DNA from: Melanocharis versteri | Lineage: Eukaryota > Chordata > Aves > Passeriformes > Melanocharitidae | Length of the DNA stretch: 64,000 nt | Assembly: GCA_013397845.1 (NCBI GenBank) | Contig: VZTG01002907.1 | Span: 62,001 to 126,000 of the forward strand | Direction of reading: 5' to 3' | Shown here: in pieces, positions 13,561 to 27,000 of the stretch | Layout of the letters: the number at the start of each line of letters is the position of its first letter | How positions within the stretch are numbered: the stretch's first letter is position 1 | Notes under the pieces: model-generated | What the model saw: the letters and a program-made list of their open reading frames with translations, nothing else | Database searches by the model: none | Told to the model about the DNA's origin: nothing | Made by a program: the position numbers and the translations under genes

Positions 13561-16500
13561 ATGAAGCAGTGCTAGCTGGCAGCCATAGAGGATCCCCTTC
13601 CCCTAAACCACCGTGCACGTATAAGAAGCAGGCTGATTTTTTTTTTAAAGAAGGCTTTGTGGAGTTAGTCTATAGTTTCTCTTGTCCAGGAGCCAGCAGT
13701 GTAGAAATAAGACACAGCAAGACTGCCTCAAAACAGCAAGTGGCCTTATCAAAAAGTATGCAAAGTGTTTAGAAGAAAATAGCAATTTACTGCTTGAAAA
13801 TATATGCAAAAAACCACTGGTTTTGCCTTATCTTCTATTTCAGCAACTGGAATACTTATTTATAGGCTGAGAACTTATATCTGTCTTTGATTATATGTTT
13901 GCATGAAGACGCTCTGATCCCTACTGACATATCATGCAAACAAAAAATAGTAAATTTAAGATTAAAAAAAATAAATGTGCAAAGTTCTGTACAGTTCCTA
14001 CATTTTTGGTCTCAGTGACCTGCTTCTAAAAATGGGTGATATACAGAATTCAGACCACAAATTTTCTCAACACTGTCCATTTTGGTATAAAAAATAATGA
14101 TACTTCTCGTGAAGGTGTTATGCATAAACATGCAAGTACTTGTGCATTCTCAACCCGAAGGAGAGATCCTTTGTGAGAGAAAGACGTTTTCAAGGCCTTC
14201 AGGTAAATTTGGATTCAGGATTTCAGCAGGAGAAAAGTTTGTGTACCAGGTTGTGACCTTTTTTCACATCTGCGTGCCAAGATAAGTATGTGTCTGTGTT
14301 TGTGACTGCTTGCATGTATTCTTAATCTCTTCAAGTTTCACATGAAAACTTTTTCGAACACAAGCTCTGCTATTTAAATCCATTGTTTTATTTTGACCAC
14401 AATATCAAAGGCTGAAAGTATTTAACATCAGTCCTGGTCACCTGCCGTGTCCTGAAGGCTTGTTATGTTGAAGAATGGTTTTTATTCCTTTGATTTGAAA
14501 GTAAAATCCAACACAACAAACATAGTATTGAGTTCTATACAAAGCAGGATTATGAATTCTGTATGTCGTGTGCTTTATTGGGCCTTTTTCTCTTTGTAAA
14601 AATAAAGCTATTACGAGCCAGGAAGTTCTGAAGGTAGAGCCAAGCTTGAACCAAACAAGAGAGTTGGCTTGGATTTCTGCAACCAAGCCTTGGCTTGGGT
14701 ATCTGCCAAGCCAATAGACCTGACTGTATTCATTTACAGACAGAAAAACTCAGAGAAGGGTAGGCACCGCAGGATTTTGTGGTAGGAAATAAGACCACTG
14801 TGTTCTTCTTTTCTTGTTTGAAAATAGAACTAAACCAGATCTTGGATCAAGCTGTAACTATCTTCTTGTTCATCCTCTGTATAAGAGCAGAACTTAAAGA
14901 CCACCTTTTCTTTAATTACAGAGCTGTAGAGGAATAATGAATTTCCCACATATTTTTCTGCTCATTTCAGTGTCCAAACTTTGTCCTGTATCAAAAGTTT
15001 GCCCAGATCATAAAAAGCACCTGACTGCCCCTCAGTTTTTCTTGATATTTTAAAATTAAGCTGAAATACTTGCAGTATTTTACTTTTTTTAAAATCTTCT
15101 GTAATATATTGATAGACAAACTGTCTTCTGTCTGAGTCCTCCAGCAGTAAAATACCAATGGCAGGCTTGGATTTTCAACCTCGACTTTCAAAAAGGAAGA
15201 ATGAGCTCTGGGTTATTGCTCTTTGATATGTATTTTTTCTAGAGCTAGATTTAACCCACATCCTTTTTTCTCTTATGCCTTAATCCATCGAACTTTTTGT
15301 AACCCAGGAAGACTATTGCCTTATACTTATATCACAGAATTTCTGACTGGAGTTTGACCCTTTATTTTTGGGGTGCATCAGACTCAAATACAAAGTGAAT
15401 TAATTGAAAATTTGGTCACATGGTACAAAGAAAATTAGATGACAATCTGTGGCTAAGGCCACAGCTTGTATGTGTCTATAGTTCACAACAAGAAATGTTC
15501 GGAGTGTTTTGGTCCAAGATTAGTCAACATTCAAACAAAATGGCCATAACCACATTCCAACAGGGAATGACAGGCCAGAATGGCTAACCTGGGTTTAAGC
15601 CAAGGGCTTACAAATGACAAATTCATAGCCGAGACTGTGCCATGTTCCTTCGAGAGGAGATTTGAAAGCTTAGTTTTTAAGACAGATTTTATTGTAGATT
15701 TTAATAATAAAAAATTATCCGTTAAAGTCATGAAGTGATTTGCAACCTCCATGTCTTTCATACCCAAAGCTGTAATAGTTTGCCCTTTTAAAAAGATGCA
15801 GAAAATAGTTAGTGAATGAAGGGGTAAAAAAGATCTGAGAAACATAGGTGATTATTTAAATCTGAGAAGAGGTATTTTCCCTCAACAGCAATAAGACTTT
15901 CCTGGCTGGGAGCATAAGAAGTCTGTGAATAAGGTTGTCGTTTATGATTGTCTAATAGGATGAAATAGCTTGAGGGCAAACAGAGAATACAAGTATCTTA
16001 TAAGGATATTGCCTAGTTATGTGGTTGTGTATACATAAAAATCTTTTCCTACCAAGTCTATAATCAACATTTAGGGTTCTCTGTTAAAAAAATATTATAG
16101 TCCCCAAGCAGAGGGTGTAACAACTGTTCCTTTCATCTGGTATTTTACCAGATATCATCAAGGAGCAGATTTCCTTACGGCAGTAAGGTAGAGGACTCTG
16201 GGATCTTAATAATCTGAGGCAGTCATATTGCCAACATTTGCGCTTTTTCGTCTCAGTTCTCATGATGTTTAATGTTTTTCCTAAAGGTTAGCTCCTATAT
16301 TCCTGTAATTATGCAAGAAATTCAAGTTACTTCTAAAAAAACCCTAGTGAATCCCTAGCCTTTGTGGTTGCTTGCACAAGAAGACTTGAGATATCATTCT
16401 TCAAGGATCAAATACTGGAAAGGAAATAAAAAGAACTCATGTTTATTTTGCCTGGAGACTCGTGGTTTTAAAGCTCTTCTTGCTCTCTTGAGAACCTGTC

Positions 16501-17251
16501 TAATGTTCTTCAGTGCTAAGTGGCAGCAAGAAAGTATATGTGGGTAAGAAAAGCCTAACATTCTTGTCAACAAGGTACTTTATGCAGCATGAGGGGTCTT
16601 TGTTTTTTATATCAGGTAGACTGAGTTCAGAGTTATATTTATATGTCTCACAAATTTGCTGAAGAATTTTAAAAAAGGGTTTTTTTAAGGTCTTCTCAGT
16701 TGTAAGTCCCTAATTATGTGAGTTATGAAATCTAAAGTTAAAGAAATGAAAATATGTATCAAATGCTTCTGATTCTTGTTGCCATACCAACTGATTTTTG
16801 TTACTGAGACGAAAAGCAAGAGCTTAATATAAACGAACAAATCACATAATTCTTTTTTTCTTTCTCTTCAAACAAAGGGGAAAATCTGTCTGAAAGAGAG
16901 GGGCTGTGCACACACGCTTCTCCACATATGTGCACAAGTAGAATGAGATCCAGCAAGAGCATTGTGACCCTCTTTTGCTTAACCACAAGGCTGTGGTTAA
17001 GACATGTACAGTGCGTTTCTTATTTCCCATTTACATATGGTCTTGGTGTTCTTTCAGTACTTTCATGGAAGGAAGAAAGAAAGATATCATTATCTGTTGA
17101 ATTATGTGTAGCTGTAGCTATTTCAATCACTCTTTTTTGTCTAAACAGAAACTCTCTACATCTGGCAGCTGTGGAACACAGCCAGCTGCATGATACTTCA
17201 ACTGGCTGTCCTGAATAGACCTGCTGATCTTCTCCTCTTTCTTTTCTGCAG

Positions 17252-17488
17252 GACTGCCCACCAGAAGCAGGTGATTTTCGTGCCCAGCAGTGCTCTGCTC
17301 ACAACGACGTCAAGTACCAGGGGCAGTTGTATGAGTGGCTTCCTATCTCTAATGACCCTGACAACCCATGCTCACTGAAGTGCCAGGCCCGAGGAACGGC
17401 TCTGGTTGTGGAGCTGGCACCAAAAGTTCTGGATGGGACACGGTGCTACACTGAATCCCTGGACATGTGCATCAGTGGCTTGTGCCAA
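17252..17488 (+). CDS. ADAMTSL1: ADAMTSL1 exon: TSR1/cysteine-rich region
   Basis: A 237-nt exon, 79 codons, phase 0 at both ends, preceded by tcttttctgcag and followed by gtaagg. It starts DCPPEAGDFRAQQCS, finishing TSR1. It then reads into the ADAMTS-type cysteine-rich region with YEWLPISNDPDNPCSLKC, VVELAPKVLDGTRC and ESLDMCISGLCQ. Seven cysteines are present, as expected for this disulfide-rich module. The LDGTRC segment followed by CISGLCQ is typical of ADAMTS and ADAMTS-like cysteine-rich domains. The exon is symmetrical, so skipping it would keep the reading frame but remove most of the N-terminal cysteine-rich module. The match to ADAMTSL1 is near full length with no break. Confidence 0.95.
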
Positions 17489-19675
17489 GTAAGGAGAGAA
17501 GCCCTGCCTTAACCTGTTTCCTCATGACTCCTCTCCTCAGATCTCTCTCACATGCTCACTCCCTCTTCTCCTCCACACTTTAGTCATTTTAGGGTCTTTA
17601 TTTTAATCGTCTGTTTCCATTCACTTAAAATAATTTCTTTTCATTTTTTTCTTTTGGTGGGGAGGGGGCGCAGAATAGGGAGACATGTAAAATTTCAAAG
17701 AGTATTTTCTCACTTCATGCTGCTTCCTTGGGGTTTCTTGGAAGATTTTATTATCTGTTTTTGAACTCTATAGTTAGCTGCCGTAGCATATCTGATCTGA
17801 AGCACAAGAAGAAAATAATGTTGTAGCTTTTAATTTGGATACCCCAAAGTTTTCCAGGTCTATCAAATTACATTATCTTTGAGGATTATTGCTCCCTGTA
17901 AATCAGAAACCCACATGGCAGTAGATGAGGCACTAAAGTGAAAAAACTGCCATTCCTCCCATAAGGCTAAGCAAGCTGCTACATCTCCTTGGACCTCAGC
18001 ATCTTTATTTGTTACCAGTGAAAAATGGGGACTTTTTGACCCTTCACTTCACAGTGCGTGGGAATCTCTTGGTCATTCAACTAATTTATTTGCATCCTAA
18101 TTCGGTTTTGTATTACCTTTGTGCTTTTATTTATACATTGGTGCCCTATCATTGCTCCTGTTAAATTACTTTATCTACATGAGATTTTATTCTTCTGAAC
18201 TACATGTAGGCTACTGGTTGATGAAGGGAAGGACTTTTGCACCATCTCTGTTTGGTTCTGAGCACACCGAAGCCTCAAAAACGGTTGAGTGTAGATTCAT
18301 GTTTCATTGTATGGTCACCTTAAAATCTATGTAGACGTGATGTGCTGTTGGCTTTCTAGTGTATTTTCAGCCATTTTATTCTTCTTTGGAAGCTTTCCTC
18401 CCTGTTTCCTTTCTCTCTGACTTTCTGTTCTGAGCCAGAAGCAGTCTTTAAGTAAATTAAATGGAGTAGGTAGTTGCTGGGCTAATCTCGTTTGTGATCT
18501 GAAGAAGGCAATCATTTAGACCCCTTGACCTCAGCCAAGGTCATGCATTTCAAAATTCTAGATTGCCTAATGAGACAGACTACTTTTAGTCTTGTTTTCT
18601 GTTTTTAAATCTTTTAAAAAATTGACAGGAAGCACAAAAATCTGGATGGGAAAAAGATGCAAAGCTTTTTACATATAGTGGCCCAGAATTTAAGAGCAGG
18701 TTGATTTCTGGCTTAGTCCAAATATGAAGCATACATTTTTTCAAGAAAACTTTCCCTTAGAAACAGAGTTCCTAAGCACCTGGTACTAAAACAAACTCAT
18801 TTGCATTCTCATGACAATTCTTACTTGGAAGGCTGAAGGTGGCTGCACTGTTAAAACTATAAAGACTGATGTTATTTCTTTGTGGCTTGAGAATAGACAA
18901 ATATACTAGCACTAGTGTCCATGAGTAATTTCAGTTAAACTAACCCTTTTCTTATATACCCTAAAATGGTAGAATAATTTTTAATGCATAAATGACTTTA
19001 TATTTTCTGTTTTCTTCAGCATTCAGTTTCTTCAACAACTTTGCCATATATTTACAATTACTGCATTTTTGAGGATGACCAAAAAAATTAAGATATAAAT
19101 GCTCATGTTGTATTCCTCACAGTGAAAAATGGGTGCATTAAATTTAAAGCAATTCAATTATTGTCTCAGTGTATCCCTGTTAGCCAGTCATGTCTTTGTG
19201 ACAGTAGACATACTGCATTAAAAAATTAGTAATTATATTTGCCTTAATTATATGCTATAGGACAGCAATTGCTTTACTATCTATCACAACAATAGCTAGT
19301 ACTACATAATTAGTCTAGAATGGTAAAGAGTATGGGATTTGCCATAATAAATGGTGAACTTTCTTTAAAAGCAATGATCTTCCATTGCTTCTAGAAAGGT
19401 TATTTTCAAAGATTGGGAAACCGTTGCATTATAGAAGAACAGCTGGAGCATTCTGTCTCTGAAACATTTGTGTCAATAAACTTATTTCTGTAAGCATAGG
19501 GAATGCATGTAAATTTCAGAGAAGGCAAAATATGATTTTAGAAATTATTTCTATTCATTTGCAGTAGAAGCTGCAGGCTATCACTTACCTAAAATGGTTG
19601 ACATACTGCAAACATAATAATCATGGGTCTCAGTAGTTTGTGAGAGTTCATAATGATCCTGGGAGAAAAGCAACA

Positions 19676-19726
19676 TAGATGATCCTGATGGGTCCTTTAC
19701 AACTCAGCATATTCTGTGATTCTATA
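19676..19726 (+). repeat. CR1 3' end remnant
   Basis: Terminal CR1 block with gatgatcctgatgggtcctt and a tail attctgtgattctata. It is a short 5'-truncated copy. Confidence 0.7.
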
Positions 19727-21311
19727 ATTATAGGTCCTTTTTAACAATTGCAATATGTTGAAGATGAAGAGATATATTTTCTGGATTGCTCAGGGCAAAA
19801 CTACTGAAAGCAACTTTAAGTTTATCCTCCTATCAGCTTGTTGATCCAAGTGTTATGGCAGCCAAGAAGGAATTGAATGTTCTTGAGATACAACATTATA
19901 CATAAAAAAGATGTTTATTTAATTATAGTCTGTGCAAGAATCCTGAATTAGTAAAAGTGATGTTAAGATCAGTGTATGCTTACATAGACATAGAGCATTT
20001 TTCCAAGTAGGTCAAACAACAGCGTTAATTTTCTTAATTAAGCACAGGAATATATTTCTTTGTATGCAAGACTTGGGTCAACCCATAGCCTCTTGTGTGC
20101 TCACAAGCTCTTCTTCAGATTACAGAAATTAAAGGTTAGTTGTATGGCTTCTCTGTGCCTCAGTACTCACTCCTGATTTAAAGGTGATGGTTTTCACTCT
20201 CATTGAAAAGAATGCATTTGTTTAAAACATGCAATATTTGGAAATTACAAGATCCCTCTCTCATATTTATCCTTTATTTTTCATATTGTTTGGAAGTTTA
20301 AAACTACCAGTACTTTGGTGGCATATTTATGACTCTTCGTTTAATTATGAGATTTTTAGCTGAAGCCTTGGTTTAGCCTGCTGGCCACTTCATAGTTGAA
20401 GTCAGAAAAGACATCTGATTATATTCAGGGCAAGGAAAGCCAATTTTGTGTGTAAAACAAGCTGTATCCCTGAATCTTTGATTCAAGAAAGAGTATGGCT
20501 AGAGATTCTTGAAAATATTTTTAATTTTTATTTACGGAGATAGTTTTGGAGAAGTTATTCAGTAGCTGATTCAGATATACTTCATGGCATAGGGAAGTAC
20601 CTATGACTGTGATAGTTCAGAAGTCATGCAAGCTGCAGGCATCTTGCCTCTCTCCATATCATATAAACACAAATGTGTCTTTCCCATGAAGAGATGTATA
20701 ACGTGCCTTTGTTCTTTGTGTGAAACACCTAAGAAATTAATAGGAATTAATTAATAGGAATTAATTTCTGAACATAATTTTTTTTTCTCTCTGTAGTTTT
20801 ACTCTTAAATGCATGGTGACACAGACCAAACAACAGCATTTTTCAAACAGAAAAACTCAGTATGTAATGCATCTTATTTCTTCCTAATAGTAGTCTTGTT
20901 CCTCTGGAACATTTTAAATCCCTTTCTGTATGGATATCTGTGTAATTTGGGTCTCCTTTTCTTTCTCCTTTTTTTAAAGAAATACAGATTATTTCTCAGA
21001 TCTTTGAGTCTCATTTTGAGTTTACCTCAGGTTATAACATGGCTCATTGGTATATTAAGACTAGCTTGAGCCACAATGCTGAAGTCAATGGCATGCTCTT
21101 TAAGGAAATAGTGATTTGAAGTTCCACATTATGAAATGTCTTTATAGATAGAATTAGTGGATATGCCAAGGACAACACATTTAAAACTTCCAGTTTCTAG
21201 TTTAATTTTCCCTGTTTGCAAAATAAATTCCCGTACTTCAAATCCTTTTTTAGGGTTTGGAGAGTATAAGCAATTTCTGCATGTAACAGTTGAAGCTGCA
21301 AAGCTGGAGAG

Positions 21312-21815
21312 TGGTGGGTTGATCCTGGCTGGATGCCAGGTACCCACCAAAGCTGCTCTCTGCAACCGGATGGGGAGAGAAATTATAACTGAAGGCTCAT
21401 GGGTTAAGATAAGGAATGGGAGAGGTCACTCACCAATTACCATCATGGGCAAAACAGAATTGGGGAAATTAGTTGAATTTATTGCCAATAAAAATCAGAG
21501 GAAGCTAAAGAGAAGTAAAACAAATCTCAAAAGCATCTTCCCCCCTACCCCTCCCTCCTTTCCTCTGCCTCCTCCCTGTGAGCAGCAAAGGGAGGTGGGG
21601 AGTAGAGGTTACAATCAGTTCATCACACATTGTTCCTGCCACTGCTCAAGGAGAGGAGTCCTTCCCCTGCTCCAGCATGGGAGCCCTTCCAGGGGAGACA
21701 GTTCTCCATGAACTTCTTCACCATGAGTCCATCTCACAAGCTACAGCTCTTCGTGAGCTGCTGCAATCTGGGTCCCTTTCCACAGGGTGCAGTCCTTCAG
21801 GTGCAGCCTGCTCCT
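21312..21815 (-). mobile_element. LTR-type avian endogenous retroviral repeat, partial
   Basis: The block starts near tggtgggttgatcctggctg and runs through ggatgccaggtacccacc and ctcaccaattaccatcatgg. A region follows with repeated motifs of the type 'gctccagcatgggagccctt', 'gtgcagtccttcaggtgcag'. I recognise this wording as a high-copy LTR-type repeat of many bird genomes, normally with tandem 'gctccagc...gggtcc' units, here shortened. On the - strand an AATAAA lies at 21483-21478, and the unit would end in CA at about 21312. No gag, pol or env sequence is attached. The left limit is fairly clear and the right limit is approximate. Open frames across it (for example 21157-21711) are not genes. 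Confidence 0.5.
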
Positions 21816-21995
21816 GCTTTTATTTGAAATCAAGCTTATTCTTTGTCATCACACTTCTCATTATCACATCAACAAAACCAGGAAATTGGTTGTACTGAGC
21901 ACATGTATTAGAATATTGATTTATCCAATCTGTTTCATGCAGCTCACACCTCCTGTTTAATCTCTCTGAAAAGGAAGCAACATGGGTATTTTCTG

Positions 21996-22053
21996 TCCTT
22001 CCTTCCTTCCTTCCTTCCTTCCTTCCTTCCTTCCTTCCTTCCTTCCTTCCTTT
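21996..22053. repeat. (CTTC)n microsatellite
   Basis: About 14 near-perfect tetranucleotide units. A lysine/glycine/arginine-rich frame on the - strand here is a product of the repeat, not a gene. Confidence 0.95.
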
Positions 22054-23237
22054 TCATTCCTTTTACTAATGTAAACAAAATCTCCTTTGTGTTTTCCGGT
22101 TTTCCTCTCACAATCAAAAAATATTATTTCTCTTACTGTTTCTGCTGCACAGAAAATATTCCATTTAATTTTTGGGGTTTTTCTGTTTTCCTCATCCCTT
22201 TCACTTCTTCCTGTTATCATAGTCTTCATACTTAGTTCTCTCTCAACATAATATTTGTCTTCTGCTTGTGTGAATTCCTCAAATGTTCTTTCTTTTTAAC
22301 TCTAGCAAGGACGAACAAGAAAGTCTTTGCTTCCTCAGATGGGTGATCAAGGATTATTCAAGGTTTCTTCTATCTCCAGTACATATGTCAGAATCTGTGT
22401 GTTGCTGTATAACACCAGATCAGGGTTTTTTTTTTAAATAATTGTTATGGTTTTCATTAAATATGCAGCCAAATAGTAAATCGTTGTGCAGTTTCCCAAA
22501 AGCAGGTCCCATCAATATCATAGCCAAATTCTCACCTGATGTAAATGAGTATTGCTTCCCTGAAGTCACAATCATGAACAAGATCCTTTCAGTCTTTTGG
22601 GCAGTCTTTTTTACTTACACAGCTGGAGTGACCCTTGTCTTCTGCTGTCTTTTCTGTCTCTCCAGCCCAGGGATCCCAGGGGACCACATGTCATACAAGC
22701 TGCTGTGAAGTGTGTAATCTGTGGGTTTGCTTTAAACATTTCAGCCATAGCTCAGGACAGCAGCAGTCCTTCTCTGTGAAAAATCATGACAGCTGCACCG
22801 TTTTCATGTTGAAAGGTTAGACACTGAAAATGTCCATAACTAAACACTCCCTTTTAGCTATCTGCTGAAAGGATGAAACAGTGTTAGGCTTCCCATCAAA
22901 GGCAAAAAGTGTAGTCATGGTCTATGAAAGATAGAGTAAACTTTAGCAGAAAATTCTGAAAAAAATAAATGATGCTACAATTAACAGCACCATTTGGCTG
23001 AAAAGTCAAAAACAGTCTTACTAGTCCAAGAAATTTATGAGAAATGTATTTGGGAAGAGTTATATACAAACTGGATTCTTGTATTTGTAGAAGTGTAAGA
23101 CCTATTGATTCCTTAAATTTCACTGAAGAAGCAAGATTTTTAAAAGAGTTCTACTTTTGCTTTCTGCTTTTTACGTAAAACTTGAGAAGTTATTCTTCTG
23201 TTGATAAACCAAACCTAATCCTAATTATACGAGTGTT

Positions 23238-23238
<1 letters not shown>

Positions 23239-23329
<91 letters not shown>

Positions 23330-23391
23330 TACTATTACTATTACTATTACTATTACTATTACTATTACTATTACTATTATTACTATTATTG
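23239..23391. repeat. Compound microsatellite (AAT)n-(ATT)n-(CTATTA)n
   Basis: Roughly 32 bp of AAT units switch at about 23270 to ATT units, then at about 23325 to hexamer CTATTA units until 23391. The AAT arm is the exact complement of part of the ATT arm, so the strand can fold back on itself. A poly-isoleucine/valine frame on the - strand is an artefact of the repeat. Confidence 0.95.
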
Positions 23392-23852
23392 GTGTTGTTT
23401 TTATTAAAGACCATAAAATTACTTCATATAGATGATAGAATAACACAATGAATCATATTATAGCTCTAATTGTAGGATGAGATCCAGTTATTATAAACCT
23501 GGGGATTTTTAAGAAGGCTTTAACTAAATTTGTTACTACAAAAAAAGTTGTTTAGGACTAAATCCAGCCTTCTGTTTCTTCTCACAAAACTGCCCAACTT
23601 TCTCCAGTACATTCTCTTAATTTTACAGGTTATTTGTTAAAGAAAGCTGCATCCCAAAAATGCTTATATTAATGTCTACTATTTACAGAGAATTAAATTT
23701 CTCTATACAGATCTACTTCCAAATTCTACTAGAGGTAGTTTAAAAAAATTCTGATATATTGATTCCTAAGACTTTTTTGTCAGTGAATTCAAGTCAGCTA
23801 ACGAGCTTATTTACCTTTAGCTACCTCTAGTTATTGCTAGTTGGTCAGAAGT

Positions 23853-23891
23853 CAGACTTGGTGATCTTGGAGGTCTTTTTTTGATTCTGTG
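23853..23891 (+). repeat. CR1 3' end remnant (first of two)
   Basis: Reads cttggtgatcttggaggtct followed by gattctgtg, the CR1 terminal block and tail. It directly precedes a second terminal block. Confidence 0.65.
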
Positions 23892-23904
23892 TCCTGCCAA
23901 TGGC

Positions 23905-23980
23905 TGTGGGGTTGACCTAGATGACCTTTAGAGGACCCTTACAACCCAGACTTGTCCACGATTCTATTTTGTGGTTCTGT
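23905..23980 (+). repeat. CR1 3' end remnant (second of two)
   Basis: Reads gttgacctagatgaccttta, then acccttacaacccagac and gattctattttgtggttctg. Its spelling differs from the preceding remnant, so two separate insertions are likely rather than a local duplication. Confidence 0.7.
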
Positions 23981-24002
23981 ATACACCAGTACTTAAATAG
24001 CT

Positions 24003-24025
24003 CTGTCTGTCTGTCTGTCTGTCTG
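24003..24025. repeat. (CTGT)n microsatellite
   Basis: Five to six perfect CTGT units. Confidence 0.85.
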
Positions 24026-27000
24026 CATGCGTGCTCCTAATTTTTTTTCATCAGAGACAGAGGCTTTACAGACTGGTGCATGATTTCAGAAGAGTGAGGA
24101 AATCTGCTCTGCTTTAAACAGAGGACTGTGCTGTATTTCTTGTGCATCATGACTTCAGGATGGAGAGTTTCTCTTTCTCCCTTCTATGTACAAAGTGTTG
24201 CTGCACATATCCTCTCCCATTTCCAGTTCAGCCCAAAATACAGAGCTAATGAGGATAACAGTGTCTGGAGTGTCATGCATGGATATTGTACTCATTGGCA
24301 CAGTAAACCTGCATGAGACAGGTAAAAATAAGATTAGGTGCTCACCTCAGCAGGCTCTTGAAGGCTTACAAACCTGCCTTGGGCCCTCTCTGTCCATGTG
24401 GGATACACTTGGGGCATAGCTGCAGGAATTTGCAGCTGGGCCCGTGGCTGCTCCTAGCAATTCCTTAGCTTGGGATCTGATTTCTTTGCATGCCTCCCTT
24501 TCAAGTCAACTCCAGTTTTGGGGAATGAGAACACCAGGAGTCCATCCTGCCCCATGTGAACCCCTGGAAGAAAATGACCTGCGTTTTTCCACCCTGCAAC
24601 ATTAATTGGTCTAATATTAGAGATTGTTCTCATCCTCCCTTAGCACCAGTAACAAGGAGGATCATGAGCTGATTGTCACAAGATCCCTTTTTTCTACCCT
24701 TTACTTAGACATGGTATCTAACTGTGAAAACTCTGAGACGGTAACTTCCAGTAGGAGGTTTTTACCTATGTTTCTGTCTTTCACTCACACAAGAGAACTG
24801 GAAGTGCTGTTATTTGCCTGTTTGATGACGAGGTAGAGAAATGAATGGCCTTTGTTTTAGTAATTTTCTACAAACAGGCATCATTTGTGTTTCCACCAGC
24901 CAGTTATTTTTAGAGGTGAAATTATTTGGAGGAAAAAATGTCAAGGTATTTACTAGGGCTGGGATTTCAGTCTTGTATAGTTCAGCTATTTCTGCCTACT
25001 GTTTGTAATCCCCCTTTTTTTTTTTAATTGTCAGTTGACACCTAGATGTCTTCTGCAGAGATAACATTTCAGAAAGTACTGAATTCTTGATTTCTGTTGG
25101 TTGTATGTTTTTGAACTGTGTCAGGCTGAATGACTGAATTGCTGTTTGAATGTTTTGTCTTACACTGTCCTCGCCTACCTCATGTTCTGCAGGAAGCAAG
25201 TAATAATTTTGTTTTCTTGTTGATGAATATCAGTTTTTCTGAGACAAAAAAAGTAGCTTTTCACCCATTATGACATCTTTCCAGCACACAGAAATGAGTG
25301 GGTTGGAGAACCTAATGATTCGTAAGAATAAGAGCCAAATGCTTAAATTGCTATTGTCATGCCAGGTAGCAACAATTCTGTGGTGCAGAGTGGAAGGGAA
25401 ATGGGGTTATTTTTTGTGTGTGAAAGAATCTTCAGTTGCATTATTAGAACTCCCCTGCCCTGAGTTACCAGTTTTTTACTTTCTGGACTAACAGAGGTTA
25501 GCACCTCTTCAGAGATACTTTGTTCTAGTCTTTGAGCAGAAAAAATATATGCTGTTCCCCAGTGCTCACCAACGTGACTACTGTCCATATGTCTTTGACC
25601 AGCAGCACTCAGAGCAGCTCCCTTTGCTGGTGGGAGAGGGAGGGAGGGAGGAACGTTGTAATTTGGAGACTTGGCAAAAATAAGAAATTTAACAGAGCAG
25701 CTAGGAGACTTCTAAGGGTTCTCTTTCAGTTACCAGGAAGTCACTTCTGTCCATGTATTTCCTTAGCACACCTAAAAGCCTGAGTTGTGTAGAACGGTGC
25801 AGTGGCTTTATTGCTGTATGAGGATGGCAAGATGTCTGCAATGGCAGTTTTGGGAGTCCTCAGCAAAGCAGATGTGTGGTTCTCACTGAAGACCTTTGGC
25901 AAGTGGTCCAGTTACCATGAAGACCCAAGACAGGTGTTCTGCAGGCATTTTAGATAGTTTCCTCTGTCATCCTAAATGTCTCCTCCTAGGGCCTGCATGC
26001 ACTCCTCTTACACACTGAGCGGCAGGCTGGAATACCACATAGACTAGCTAAGCTGTTTCAGCACTAGCTTGGGGACATGTAGCCTCTCAAGTATTTGAAC
26101 TGTGAGAGATGTCTGTTCCTTGATAACACAGATTATGTGACTGCCCAAAGCACCAGAAAATCTTTCCTGGCACTTTGTAACAAAGCTCTGCAGCTGGATC
26201 CCCATTGATCCAGCCGACAGAGGACTGACTCCTGCCAACAAAAGAAGCCTGTGCACCCAACAGAAGAGAGCTTTGAGTAGCAATTTCAAGCATGTCATGA
26301 AGTCACCAGAGCTTACAAAGAATCGCAGTCACATGTAATATGTCACAAGTGTCAATTAAATGCTTTTACAATTAGTGTTTCATGGTTTAGGAGAAAAGAA
26401 TAGGTCCAGCAGGCAGAATTTACTCTTGGTTTCTCAAGCACATTGCTACAAGGAAGCTGGGAGAGAGCTGCCTTGATGAATTTTGTCTTAGACTGGCCTT
26501 TGCAATCACTTTCTGGTGTAGTATTTTAATATTCTTCAAAAATTGACGAATCTTTCCCCTGGAACTGCTAAGATACCCAGACAATTGATGTGATCATCTG
26601 GAGAAAAGCAAGCATTTCAGTAATGACCTGCTAAGGAGCATAAGCTAAAAAAAAGTTAGGTTTTTTTTTCCTCCTCCTTCAATAAATACACAAGCATGAA
26701 AGGACAAAGGAGAAACCAATTTTTACTCCAACTCGTATGGATATGTGAGCCTAAATGCAGCCAAAACCAAAGAAAAGTGTGAATGAAATGGGTAAGCGAA
26801 TATGAATAATCACAGAAGCTTCTTTTCTTCCTATCGTTATCTGTTTATAAACTCTTGGAAGTTAATTCTGTTTAAATGTTGCCTCTTACACAGCAACAGC
26901 CTCTGGATTTCTGTATCCTCTGAGGATGAACTATAGAGAGCTTTGTTCACACATCTGTGGACCGTCCTATGGTGGCCCACAACAAATTGGTTGGTTATAA

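Larger units (their letters stand above)
7055..17251 (+). other. ADAMTSL1: ADAMTSL1 intron, about 10.2 kb
   Basis: Begins gtaagt and ends in a pyrimidine tract plus ttctgcag. It contains short CR1 3' tails (7461-7480, 8026-8090), T/C-rich low-complexity DNA around 10190-10400, a poly-T run near 11565, and an uncertain LTR-like stretch at 13060-13560. I recognise no exon or RNA gene in the rest. Open frames of 60-104 codons on both strands here show no family signature and are taken as chance. Confidence 0.8.

Noticed and set aside
21157..21711. 184-codon + strand open frame
   Set aside because: It runs across the LTR-type repeat and its C/T-rich part; no protein family signature.
23225..23446. 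Poly-isoleucine/valine - strand frame
   Set aside because: Translation of the ATT/CTATTA microsatellite.
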